From Flavobacteriaceae bacterium (GTDB taxonomy: Bacteria; Bacteroidota; Bacteroidia; Flavobacteriales; Flavobacteriaceae): 44,562 nucleotides of DNA. The translations under genes were made by a program, and so were the position numbers. The stretch is taken from the NCBI GenBank assembly GCA_019634365.1, contig JAHQVM010000040.1, positions 1-44,562 on the forward strand. The letters are read 5' to 3'. Below, in pieces: positions 1 through 7,652 of this stretch. Every line of letters begins with the position of its first letter. The first letter of the stretch is position 1. The notes under the pieces were generated by a model that was given only the letters and a program-made list of their open reading frames with translations, made no database searches and was not told where the DNA came from.

Positions 1-268
1 CAATGGGGTGCTAAGTGTAGAAGATACACTTTCAAAAAGTGTGGCCATGTTGCCCAATCCAACGACAGGGGCTTTGACCATCGTATCGCCTCAGGCTGCC
101 ATTCAGCAGATCGAAGTGTACGATATCATGGGAAGAAAGGTATCGTCTCTGGCAGTGGACAATGCCACATCACAGCAGATCGACCTATCTTCATTGAAAA
201 CATCGGTATACTTCGTAGCTGTAAAAACAGATCAGGGAACACTTACCAAGAAGGTGATTAAAAAATAA
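1..268 (+). CDS. C-terminal fragment of a T9SS-secreted protein (sorting domain)
   Basis: Only the last ~88 residues lie in the window. The frame is open to the left edge, so the real start is outside. The fragment is a typical type A T9SS C-terminal sorting domain: an LPNPTTG motif, then IEVYDIMGRKV, then IDLSSLKTSVYFV and a basic tail ending KKVIKK. In this family the domain directs export across the outer membrane and is then removed. What the protein does is unknown because the functional part is upstream. A strong intrinsic terminator follows 24 bases after the stop. Confidence 0.9.
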   Translation, partial: NGVLSVEDTLSKSVAMLPNPTTGALTIVSPQAAIQQIEVYDIMGRKVSSLAVDNATSQQIDLSSLKTSVYFVAVKTDQGTLTKKVIKK

Positions 269-292
269 AATTCAATTGAATTTGTTATTGAA

Positions 293-319
293 GCCCCGAC
301 AAAAGTCGGGGCTTTTTTT
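293..319 (+). terminator. Intrinsic terminator after the T9SS protein
   Basis: The 8-bp perfect stem GCCCCGAC/GTCGGGGC (293-300 with 305-312) has an AAAA loop and is followed by seven T residues. It ends the transcript of the left-edge gene and separates it from the DUF4846 gene. Confidence 0.9.
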
Positions 320-364
320 ATGATGCTTTCAAAATAAATTTCCTTGTCGGCAGTTCTAAGATTT

Positions 365-1231
365 ATGAAAAGATTACTACTTGCACTACTCGTTAGCGGT
401 TTACTCTACTTTTTCTTTTTTTCCAACAAAGGGAAAGTAATTAAGAATGTGGCCGTGAGTTATGTAGCCACTCCTGATTACATCAATGAAGAAGGACTAA
501 CCGTTGTGGAAAGAATCACCGTTCCCGAGGGGTATATAAGAGCAACTTATGTAGAAGGGAGCTTTCAGAAATACATTCAAGATTATCCCTTAAAGGAATT
601 CGGAGCTCAAGTTATTAATTATGACGGCAATCCTTATGTATATCAAGCGGGGCATGTTGGGGTACTGGAGCTTCCTGTTCCGTCTAACGGACTCCAACAA
701 TGTGCAGATGCACTTATTCGGATACGAGCTGAATACCTGTGGGAGCAAGAAAGGAAAGATGAAATCGGTTTCAATTTTACATCTGGGGATTATTGTTCCT
801 GGCAAAAATACGCCGAAGGCTACCGGCCCAAGGTAAATGGGAATAGGGTGACTTTTCATAAAACTGCCAGCGCTGATCACTCCAAAGAGAACTTTTACAA
901 ATACCTCGATTTAATTTTTATGTATGCAGGAACGCTCTCCTTGCATCATGAACTCCCTAATATTACTAGTATTGGTGAGGTTGAAGTTGGGGACTTATTA
1001 ATTTATCCCGGTAGTCCGGGTCATGTAATTTTGGTGGCTGATATTGCGGTGAATGAAATGGGTGAAAAAATATTTATTTTTGCACAGGGAAATACTCCTG
1101 CTCAGAGTGTGCATATTCTAAAAAACCTGAATGACACCTCATTAAGCCCATGGTATGAAATTACACTGGGTGAGCGATTGGAGATTCCTACCTATTATTT
1201 CGATAAAGTCCAGTTGGTCCGATTTAAGTAA
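365..1231 (+). CDS. DUF4846 family membrane-anchored protein
   Basis: The protein has 288 residues from the ATG at 365. A TTG at 344 would add seven residues in front of an obvious hydrophobic leader (MKRLLLALLVSGLLYFFFF), so ATG 365 is preferred. Family signatures are visible: VPEGYIR, SFQKYIQDYPLK, LQQCADALIRIRAEYLW, FNFTSGDYCSW, AEGYRP and YAGTLSLHHEL, followed by GDLLIYPGSPGHVILV. These match DUF4846, a Bacteroidota family of unknown biochemical role; the conserved Cys/His resemble a cysteine-hydrolase fold, which is inference. The stop overlaps the next start by one base, so the two genes are probably translationally coupled. It is likely periplasmic, anchored by the N-terminal helix. 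Confidence 0.85.
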   Translation: MKRLLLALLVSGLLYFFFFSNKGKVIKNVAVSYVATPDYINEEGLTVVERITVPEGYIRATYVEGSFQKYIQDYPLKEFGAQVINYDGNPYVYQAGHVGVLELPVPSNGLQQCADALIRIRAEYLWEQERKDEIGFNFTSGDYCSWQKYAEGYRPKVNGNRVTFHKTASADHSKENFYKYLDLIFMYAGTLSLHHELPNITSIGEVEVGDLLIYPGSPGHVILVADIAVNEMGEKIFIFAQGNTPAQSVHILKNLNDTSLSPWYEITLGERLEIPTYYFDKVQLVRFK

Positions 1232-1593
1232 TGAACAAACCTCTTACCGAACAAGAACTGCATAATCTCGCCATGAATATTGTTGGCGAGGATCTCGAAT
1301 CTAATGGATTTGAGTTTTTGGGTGTGAACTCCAAGCTAAAAAAGGACCCACAATTTGTTGCACTAAAAGATAAAAACCTTCATTTCGTTATCGTTAGGGC
1401 GATCTCCTATCCTCAGGATGCAGATGCCTATGATCCCGTATTCATGCAAACAATCAAGGAGCATGCGGATAAGTTTGAAGCCAAAACCTTCTATGCAGGG
1501 GTTGGATTGGGTCATGGGAGTGATTATGGAAAGCCTGTGATTAAAAACGAGCATTATTCGATGGTATATAACGGTTTACAAGAAATAAAATAA
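1231..1593 (+). CDS. Small conserved flavobacterial protein (commonly labelled NqrF-like)
   Basis: A 120-residue soluble protein that starts MNKPLTEQELHNLAMNIVG and contains KKDPQFVALKDKNLHFVIVRAI and FYAGVGLGHGSDYGKP. Close relatives in Flavobacteriia are often named Na(+)-translocating NADH-quinone reductase subunit F. That name does not fit: true NqrF is about 400 residues with 2Fe-2S and FAD/NADH domains, none of which is present. The ApbE gene begins one base after its stop, and ApbE matures NQR and RNF subunits, so the name probably arose from gene context. No function can be assigned from sequence; an accessory role with ApbE is inference. Confidence 0.8.
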   Translation: MNKPLTEQELHNLAMNIVGEDLESNGFEFLGVNSKLKKDPQFVALKDKNLHFVIVRAISYPQDADAYDPVFMQTIKEHADKFEAKTFYAGVGLGHGSDYGKPVIKNEHYSMVYNGLQEIK

Positions 1594-1594
1594 G

Positions 1595-2662
1595 ATGAGA
1601 AAACTACTACTTTGCGCTGTTCTGTTCACCTTTTTGGCCTGTGAAGAAGAAAAAGCCCCTCAATTAAAAACATTAGAAGGAAATGCCTTCGGTACTACGT
1701 ATGGTATACAGTATTTCACAGATTCGGATTTACCATTGCAAAAAGGGATTGACTCTATTATTCATGCGGTCAATAAATCTGTGAGCACTTATATGCCCAA
1801 TAGCGATATTTCAAAAATTAATCAAGGGGATTCTACGGTTGTGGTAGATGAAATCTTTAAGGACGTTTTCGAATTATCCGCTTGGATGCATCGGGAATCC
1901 GATGGCTATTTCGATCCAACCGTGGGTGTATTGAGAAATGCTTATGGGTTTGGTGATGAAAAGCCCCTGGCGCAAATTGATAGTCTCACATTGGATTCTC
2001 TTATGACGTATGTAGGATTCAAAAAAGTATCCTTAACCGAAGAAGGAACCATTAAAAAGGCCAATCCAAATATTTATTTCGACTTCAACGCTGTGGCTAA
2101 AGGTCATGGGATAGATCTTATAGGGGAATATATGGAGTCCCAAGGAGTAAAGAATTATCTCATCGAACTTGGTGGGGAGTTGCGAGCAAAAGGAATGCAT
2201 ATCATAAAGCAACAACCTTGGGTTGCTGGAATAGAAAGCGTGAGTTCTGATATTCATAACCGATCGATCGATCAAATGATTAATTTGAAAGATCAGGCTA
2301 TGGCGTCATCGGGGAATTATCGAAAGTTTCGAATCGATAGTGCCACGGGCAAGCGATATGTGCATACCATAAATCCGCTTACTGGGAAGGCAGAACAGTT
2401 ATCCATAACAAGTGCTACCGTAGTAGCTCCCACCTGCGCAGAAGCAGATGCCTTCGCAACAGCTTTTATGGCCATGGATGTACTAAACGCCAAAAGGCTT
2501 TTGAAGGAGTCGGTCGATATTGAGGCCTACCTCACCTATATTAATTCTCGAGGTCAATCCCAATACTTTATGTCGGGAGGGTTTTTGGGATTATTGAAAA
2601 AGGACGAAAATGAGCCTACTTCAAACAAACAGGAAGAAGATCATCACGGCCATAACCACTAG
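1595..2662 (+). CDS. apbE: FAD:protein FMN transferase (ApbE), lipoprotein
   Basis: ApbE transfers FMN from FAD to Thr/Ser of target subunits such as NqrB, NqrC and RnfG/D. The 355-residue protein begins with a lipoprotein signal ending FLAC (Cys16), so it is probably anchored in the periplasm. Core motifs are TTYGIQYF near residue 36, STYMPNSDISKIN, FDFNAVAKGHGID near 165, LIELGGELRAKG, ASSGNYRKF, HTINPLTGK and the Asp/Glu-rich CAEADAFATAFM. The extreme C-terminus carries a His-rich tail (EEDHHGHNH), possibly metal binding. The last 47 bases overlap the 3' end of the methyltransferase gene on the opposite strand, leaving no room for an ordinary terminator. Confidence 0.93.
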   Translation: MRKLLLCAVLFTFLACEEEKAPQLKTLEGNAFGTTYGIQYFTDSDLPLQKGIDSIIHAVNKSVSTYMPNSDISKINQGDSTVVVDEIFKDVFELSAWMHRESDGYFDPTVGVLRNAYGFGDEKPLAQIDSLTLDSLMTYVGFKKVSLTEEGTIKKANPNIYFDFNAVAKGHGIDLIGEYMESQGVKNYLIELGGELRAKGMHIIKQQPWVAGIESVSSDIHNRSIDQMINLKDQAMASSGNYRKFRIDSATGKRYVHTINPLTGKAEQLSITSATVVAPTCAEADAFATAFMAMDVLNAKRLLKESVDIEAYLTYINSRGQSQYFMSGGFLGLLKKDENEPTSNKQEEDHHGHNH

Positions 2663-3392
2663 AAAGGCGATATCGTTGAATCATTTCTTCAGAAAAGTTT
2701 TTGGTGTAATCCACGGGATCTACCCTAAATCCAACCGATCGTAATTTGTCGAAGTAGTCCATACCATACACACGGACATGATCGTATTGCCCAAAAACTT
2801 TAGCGCGCTCTTTTGGGTCAGTAATGGAATCGTCCTCAAAGGTGGTTTCACGATCGCTTTCATACGGAACTTGAAGAATAGCGCACCCGCCGGGCGACAA
2901 TACCCGGAACAATTCCTGCATGGCCTTGGTGTCGTCTGGAATGTGTTCTAGAACATGGTTGCAGATGATAAAGTCATAACTATTGTCCTCGAATGGAAGA
3001 TTACATATGTCTGCTTTAACATCGGCAATGGGCGAATTTAAATCTGTAGTAGTGTATTCAATGTTTTTGAGTTTTCTGAAACGCTTTAGAAAGGCTTGTT
3101 CTGGCGCAAAATGAAGTACCTTCATCCTTTTGCTAAAGAATTCCGTTTCGTTTTTCAAATACAACCAAAATAATCGATGGCGTTCCAAGGAGAAGGTTCC
3201 AGGAGCTAGTACATTTTCCCTCACATTTTCATATCCATAAGGAAGGAACTTGCGATACGATTTACCGTCGATGGGATCTGTATACTTATTTCCGCGCAGG
3301 AATAGCGCCATAAAGGGTCTCAGCACATAACTCATGCGAATGAGTAAAGGGCGCGGAATGAGATTCAGAAAAAATTTAGCGATTCGCTGCAT
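2616..3392 (-). CDS. Class I SAM-dependent methyltransferase
   Basis: The 258-residue protein has a Methyltransf_11-type core at about residues 85-190: VLHFAPEQAF (the family variant of motif I), TDLNSPIADVKADIC, LPFEDNSYDFIICNHVLEHIPDD, then LFRVLSPGGCAILQVPY. The N-terminus is basic and hydrophobic, suggesting membrane association. Substrate is unknown. It is downstream of map by 8 bases on the same strand, so it is likely the last gene of the gpmI-to-methyltransferase transcript. The C-terminal codons overlap apbE tail to tail by 47 bases; the ending ...DDLLPVCLK looks like a normal family end, so the overlap appears genuine. Confidence 0.88.
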   Translation of the reverse strand: MQRIAKFFLNLIPRPLLIRMSYVLRPFMALFLRGNKYTDPIDGKSYRKFLPYGYENVRENVLAPGTFSLERHRLFWLYLKNETEFFSKRMKVLHFAPEQAFLKRFRKLKNIEYTTTDLNSPIADVKADICNLPFEDNSYDFIICNHVLEHIPDDTKAMQELFRVLSPGGCAILQVPYESDRETTFEDDSITDPKERAKVFGQYDHVRVYGMDYFDKLRSVGFRVDPVDYTKNFSEEMIQRYRLSSGYGRDDLLPVCLK

Positions 3393-3400
3393 GGCAGGGA

Positions 3401-4219
3401 TTATAGGACCAATTCTTTTTGCCTGAATTCTTTCTCTTCATCGCTTGTAATACCAAGCGCTTCATAGACATATCCAAAGGTGGAAAGCAATTCGGGTTTG
3501 CCGTCTACAATGGCTATGTTGTGTTCAAAATGGGCACTGGGCTTACCGTCTTTGGTCACAATGGTCCAACCATCCTTTAACTGACTTACCCTATGTGTTC
3601 CCATATTGATCATTGGCTCGATGGCCACGGTCATCCCTTCTACCAATTTCTTTCCACGACCCCTTCTGCCATAATTGGGCATTTCGGGATCTTCATGTAG
3701 TTTCTTGCCCAGTCCGTGTCCCACCAATTCCCGAACAACACCATACCCGAAAGATTCGCAGTAATTCTGAATGGCATATCCCACATCACCCACGCGATTG
3801 TGTACTTTAAGTTCGCGAATGCCTATGTAGAGCGATTCTTTGGTGACCTGAAGCAATTTTTTAACTTCAGGATCTACTTCGCCCACTTCGAACGTGTAGG
3901 CATGGTCACCATAGAATTCATTCTTTACAGCTCCACAGTCGATGGCGACAATATCGCCTTCTTCCAACGGTTTGTCGGTGGGTAATCCATGAACCACCGC
4001 TTCATTCACACTGGTTAGGAGTGTGGAAGGACATCCGTAAAGACCCAAAAATCCGGGCACAGCACCTTGATCACGAATGAATTCTTCAGCAATTTTATCT
4101 AGATAATTGGTAGTTACTCCAGGTTTAACCTCTTTGGCCAACATGCCTAAGGTTCTCGAAACAACCAGCGCACTTTCGCGCATCAATTCTATTTCTTCTC
4201 TTGTTTTGGTAATGATCAT
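3401..4219 (-). CDS. map: Methionine aminopeptidase type I
   Basis: Removes the initiator Met from nascent proteins in the cytoplasm. The 272-residue length is typical of type I. All five dinuclear metal ligands of the family are present: Asp94 (VAIDCG), Asp105 (FYGDHAYTF), His168 (LVGHGLG), Glu201 (AIEPMIN) and Glu232 (HFEHNIA). His78 (VVHGLP) and His175 complete the active site. It lies three bases downstream of the HAD gene and eight bases upstream of the methyltransferase, within a same-strand cluster rather than the usual ribosomal protein operon. Confidence 0.97.
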   Translation of the reverse strand: MIITKTREEIELMRESALVVSRTLGMLAKEVKPGVTTNYLDKIAEEFIRDQGAVPGFLGLYGCPSTLLTSVNEAVVHGLPTDKPLEEGDIVAIDCGAVKNEFYGDHAYTFEVGEVDPEVKKLLQVTKESLYIGIRELKVHNRVGDVGYAIQNYCESFGYGVVRELVGHGLGKKLHEDPEMPNYGRRGRGKKLVEGMTVAIEPMINMGTHRVSQLKDGWTIVTKDGKPSAHFEHNIAIVDGKPELLSTFGYVYEALGITSDEEKEFRQKELVL

Positions 4220-4222
4220 AAC

Positions 4223-4627
4223 TTAAAAGCCGAACCAGTTTTTTTTCTTTTTTCTTTGAACAGGAACAGGGTTCTTTTCACCTAAAATATTTTGATATAT
4301 CTCTCCCCAACTTACCATTCCACCGTAATTTCTATCATCGATAAACAAATCGGCATTTATTTTTCGGCTGTATTTTGTTTCGTATTGCTCCTCTGGAAAG
4401 CTTTTATTCACTGCATAAAAGGTAATTCCATGTTCCTTGCAGAAGGCAACAGCTTCTTCCAAAGCTTTGCCATGGCGGTAGGTCCACAGTATGAGACGGT
4501 GACCGCTTTCCTGAAGCTTTTTTAGTGTTTCGAAGGCAAAGAGTTGAGGCTTTCCAATTCCTGGATAATTATCCTCCACAATGGTGCCATCGAAGTCCAC
4601 AGCAATGGTTATGGTTTCTTTGATCAT
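4223..4627 (-). CDS. HAD-superfamily hydrolase, BT0820-like
   Basis: A 134-residue protein from the ATG at 4627; a TTG at 4648 would only add seven residues ahead of the first beta strand. HAD motif I is AVDFDGTIVED (nucleophile Asp about residue 11), motif II is LILWTYR, and the acidic motif IV region is DLFIDDRNYGG. The small size and the FYAVNKSFPEE segment match the BT0820-like group of Bacteroidota. Members lack a large cap domain and their substrate is not established. The very basic tail (RKKKKNWFGF) is unusual and may contact RNA or membrane (inference). It is tightly linked to map. Confidence 0.86.
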   Translation of the reverse strand: MIKETITIAVDFDGTIVEDNYPGIGKPQLFAFETLKKLQESGHRLILWTYRHGKALEEAVAFCKEHGITFYAVNKSFPEEQYETKYSRKINADLFIDDRNYGGMVSWGEIYQNILGEKNPVPVQRKKKKNWFGF

Positions 4628-4677
4628 ATGGGACGGTTGAAACCGCAAAAATACGAAGAATAATTGCGTTTCTAAAC

Positions 4678-5271
4678 TTATTCTTCGTAGGCGTGTTTAT
4701 AGGGTTGTCCTTTTAAAATGGTAAGGATGTCATTTTCAAGGGTCCCGTGTGGATACTCCACAATGCGATTTAATTCTGCGCCATCCCTATAAAAAATTAT
4801 AGTAGGAACATATTCGATATTCAAGTCCTTTTCGAAGGCTTGAGGGGTGGTTTTGTCATGTGTCATGGCGACCATTTCAATATGATCATCTTTATAATCG
4901 ACTTGATCCAATATTTTGAACAAAGCAGGTACTTCACGCTGACTGTCTTCGCACCAAGTCCCCATGAAGGTCTTAATTTTAACATCCTTCAGCAAAATCC
5001 CTATACTATCTACCAAGATAGAATCCAAGGTGTGTTGGTTATAGCTTTCGGTAAACCACTCGTTGAAAGGAGCTTCCTGCAAACCTTTGCAATTGATTCT
5101 TCCCAAAAGCATTTCCCCACCATCTTCTTCGTCGGGAACGCGAACGTTTAACATATCGATGGGTGCCGTGTCGGATGCTCCTGCTTCATTATTTTCTTCT
5201 GAAGTTTCCTTGGTATTCGATTTACAGGCAATTAAACTAACAAGCGTAAAACAAATGATGATGTATTTCAT
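4678..5271 (-). CDS. Thioredoxin-fold lipoprotein with a CxxS active site
   Basis: The 197-residue protein has a lipoprotein signal ending SLIAC (Cys16) and a thioredoxin-like domain over about residues 75-190. The active-site segment is FMGTWCEDSQREVP: the second cysteine is replaced by Ser, giving CEDS in place of CxxC. A cis-Pro-type segment (EYVPTIIFYRDG) is present. A single-Cys site cannot carry out ordinary dithiol reduction, so the role may be thiol isomerisation, a chaperone-like function, or mixed-disulfide formation. It starts 11 bases after the gpmI stop, probably in the same transcript, and would sit in the periplasm. Confidence 0.87.
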   Translation of the reverse strand: MKYIIICFTLVSLIACKSNTKETSEENNEAGASDTAPIDMLNVRVPDEEDGGEMLLGRINCKGLQEAPFNEWFTESYNQHTLDSILVDSIGILLKDVKIKTFMGTWCEDSQREVPALFKILDQVDYKDDHIEMVAMTHDKTTPQAFEKDLNIEYVPTIIFYRDGAELNRIVEYPHGTLENDILTILKGQPYKHAYEE

Positions 5272-5282
5272 GATAGAGGGAT

Positions 5283-6797
5283 TTATAATAATGAATTTTG
5301 AGTCATGGCATTGGGTTTTTCAATGCCCATTAGCTGAAGTATGGTGGGCGCAATGTCCCCTAAGACTCCATTTTTTATGAACTTAATGTCTTTGTCTACC
5401 AAAATGAGAGGAACGGGATTGGTGGTGTGCGCCGTATTGGGCGAGCCATCCGGGTTTTTCATGGTTTCACTATTCCCATGATCGGCAATAATGAGGGTGG
5501 CATAGCCTTGTGCTAAAGCGGTTTCCACGATTTCTTTAGAACATCCGTCCACTACTTCACATGCTTTCATGGCTGCTGCCATATCACCCGTATGCCCAAC
5601 CATATCGGGATTGGCAAAATTGAGGCAGATAAAATCGGCTGTCTGTTGTTGGATTTCGGGCAGTATTTTGTCCCGAATTTCATAAGCGCTCATTTCTGGT
5701 TTTAGATCGTAGGTTGCCACTTTAGGGGAAGGGCAGAGGATGCGTTTTTCGCCTTCGTAAGGAGTCTCGCGGCCACCATTAAAGAAAAAGGTGACGTGCG
5801 GATACTTTTCGGTTTCTGCTATTCTAATCTGTGTTTTTCCTGCATTGGCAATGGTCTCACCCAAGGTGTCTTTTATGTTTTCTTTGTCATACACTACCTT
5901 AATGCCCTTGAATGTATCGTCATAATTGGTCATCGTCACATAATACAAAGACATTTTTTTCATATCATGGTCCGGAAAATCTTCCTGACTTAAGACTTGT
6001 GTCAATTCCCGCCCACGATCTGTTCTGAAATTGAAAAAGAGCACCACATCATCCTCTTCTATAGTAGCGATGGGCGATCCATTATTAGTCGCCACCAAAG
6101 GTTCTATAAATTCGTCGGTAATGCCCGCATCATAGCTCTCTTGAATACTCTTGGATGGGTTGCCTGTTTCGGTACCTTTACCGTGCACCACCAAATCATA
6201 AGCCTTTTTTACGCGTTCCCAGCGTTTGTCACGGTCCATGGCATAGTATCGTCCAATGATGGAAGCCAACGTGCCGGTGGTCTCATTCATGTGTCCTTGT
6301 AATTCTTCAAGGAACCCTTTTCCACTTTTGGGATCTACATCACGCCCATCGGTAAAGGCATGCACATACACTTGTTGGAGATCGTGTTCATGGGCAACTG
6401 TTAGTAGTCCTTTGAGGTGATCGATATGGGAATGAACCCCACCATCGGATAACAAACCTAATAGGTGTACTTTTTTATTGTTGGCTGCTGCATATTCCAT
6501 GGCCTCCTTAATGGCGATTTCATCCTTTAAGGTGTTGTTTTGGATAGCCAGATTGATTTTCGCGAGATCTTGATAGACAATTCTTCCAGCCCCTAGGTTC
6601 ATGTGCCCTACTTCACTATTGCCCATCTGGCCATCGGGTAGGCCTACATTCATGCCATGGGTGAGCAGTTGGGCGTTGGGATATTTATGTGGTAGGGAAT
6701 CCATAAAGGGTGTTTTCCCTTGTGCGACTGCAGAAACTTCAGGGTTTTGAGTAATGCCCCATCCGTCAAGGATGAGCAAGAGGACTTTTTTGTTCAT
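5283..6797 (-). CDS. gpmI: 2,3-bisphosphoglycerate-independent phosphoglycerate mutase
   Basis: Interconverts 3- and 2-phosphoglycerate in glycolysis and gluconeogenesis, using two Mn ions and a phosphoserine. At 504 residues it is the normal length. The N-terminus has LLILDGWG (metal Asp11) and GQMGNSEVGHMNLGAGR, with the nucleophile Ser61. The transferase part includes VHAFTDGRD and RYYAMDRDKRW. The C-terminal alkaline-phosphatase-like metal ligands are visible in NFANPDMVGHTGD and IADHGNSE. A TATCTTTG box lies four bases upstream of the ATG, implying a leaderless or nearly leaderless mRNA. Confidence 0.97.
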   Translation of the reverse strand: MNKKVLLLILDGWGITQNPEVSAVAQGKTPFMDSLPHKYPNAQLLTHGMNVGLPDGQMGNSEVGHMNLGAGRIVYQDLAKINLAIQNNTLKDEIAIKEAMEYAAANNKKVHLLGLLSDGGVHSHIDHLKGLLTVAHEHDLQQVYVHAFTDGRDVDPKSGKGFLEELQGHMNETTGTLASIIGRYYAMDRDKRWERVKKAYDLVVHGKGTETGNPSKSIQESYDAGITDEFIEPLVATNNGSPIATIEEDDVVLFFNFRTDRGRELTQVLSQEDFPDHDMKKMSLYYVTMTNYDDTFKGIKVVYDKENIKDTLGETIANAGKTQIRIAETEKYPHVTFFFNGGRETPYEGEKRILCPSPKVATYDLKPEMSAYEIRDKILPEIQQQTADFICLNFANPDMVGHTGDMAAAMKACEVVDGCSKEIVETALAQGYATLIIADHGNSETMKNPDGSPNTAHTTNPVPLILVDKDIKFIKNGVLGDIAPTILQLMGIEKPNAMTQNSLL

Positions 6798-6801
6798 AGA
6801 A

Positions 6802-6809
6802 CAAAGATA
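6802..6809 (-). promoter_or_regulatory. Putative Bacteroidota -7 box (TATCTTTG) for gpmI
   Basis: Read on the minus strand, TATCTTTG matches the TAnnTTTG consensus and ends four bases before the gpmI ATG. No clear -33 TTG is seen at the usual spacing. Expected initiation about four bases after the box would place the 5' end at the start codon. Confidence 0.6.
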
Positions 6810-6854
6810 GTAAGTTCGGTCTCAGATTGTAAGTGCATTTTGCACTTTATTAAC

Positions 6855-7625
6855 CTACTGTTTTTTGTATTTCTCGATAGAAGCTTTAATCTGCTCGATG
6901 CGATTTTCCGGATCGGGATGCGTGCTTTTGTGCTCAGGAACCCTGTTGGGCCCGGCAGCCGCTTTCAGGATGTTCATGACATCGATCATTTCGTAAGGGT
7001 CATACCCAGCATCCATCATAAAAAGAACCCCTAAATCGTCACTTTCCAATTCATCCCCACGACCGTTGGTCAACAACTTGTTCTGTCCAATGCTTTGTAT
7101 TAGACCACCTGCATCGGCTCCAACAGATCCCGCAGTGGTGAGGTCCTGCCAGAGTCCAGCTTCGGCTATACGTTCGCTGGAATGTCGCCCTAGCACATGT
7201 CCTATTTCATGGCCCAATACCCCTGCCAATTGGTCTTCATTTTCCAGTCGGGAATACAAAGCTGCTGTGATAAAAATTTGACCACCTGGTAAGGCAAAGG
7301 CATTAATGGTACGTTCGTCGGCCAACAAGTGGAATTCGAAATTGTTTCTGTATTCACTTTGTCCGGCAACACTGCTGTTTACCAATTTATTCCCCACGCG
7401 GTCCACGGTAGCCTGTGCTCCTTGATCTGGGTGTAATCCGCCATGTTGTTGGGCCATTTGGGGTGCAGTATTCAGTCCCATGGCAATTTCTTCTTTGGGG
7501 TCCAAGGCAATGGCCTGAATTCTCCCTGTATATGGGTTTTCTTCTTTGCTGTTGCAGTATTTAAAGAAGGCGAAGGCGGCGAGTGCCAAACCTATTACGA
7601 TTCTAATTTTCCAATTTCCTCTCAT
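6855..7625 (-). CDS. M48-family membrane-anchored metallopeptidase
   Basis: The 256-residue protein has an N-terminal hydrophobic anchor (residues 8-22) and a peptidase M48 domain. The zinc site is LGHEIGHVLGRHS (His139, Glu140, His143), with the third ligand in DELESDDLG near residues 192-195. AFALPGGQIFI and YSRLENEDQLAGVL are standard flanking motifs. Relatives such as BepA and LoiP act in outer-membrane protein quality control; here that is inference. There is no TPR domain, so it is closer to the short LoiP/YcaL type. The gap to gpmI is 57 bases, so co-transcription is possible but gpmI also has its own promoter. Confidence 0.92.
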   Translation of the reverse strand: MRGNWKIRIVIGLALAAFAFFKYCNSKEENPYTGRIQAIALDPKEEIAMGLNTAPQMAQQHGGLHPDQGAQATVDRVGNKLVNSSVAGQSEYRNNFEFHLLADERTINAFALPGGQIFITAALYSRLENEDQLAGVLGHEIGHVLGRHSSERIAEAGLWQDLTTAGSVGADAGGLIQSIGQNKLLTNGRGDELESDDLGVLFMMDAGYDPYEMIDVMNILKAAAGPNRVPEHKSTHPDPENRIEQIKASIEKYKKQ

Positions 7626-7652
7626 GATCGTCAGTATTAATCTTTCCTAAAT

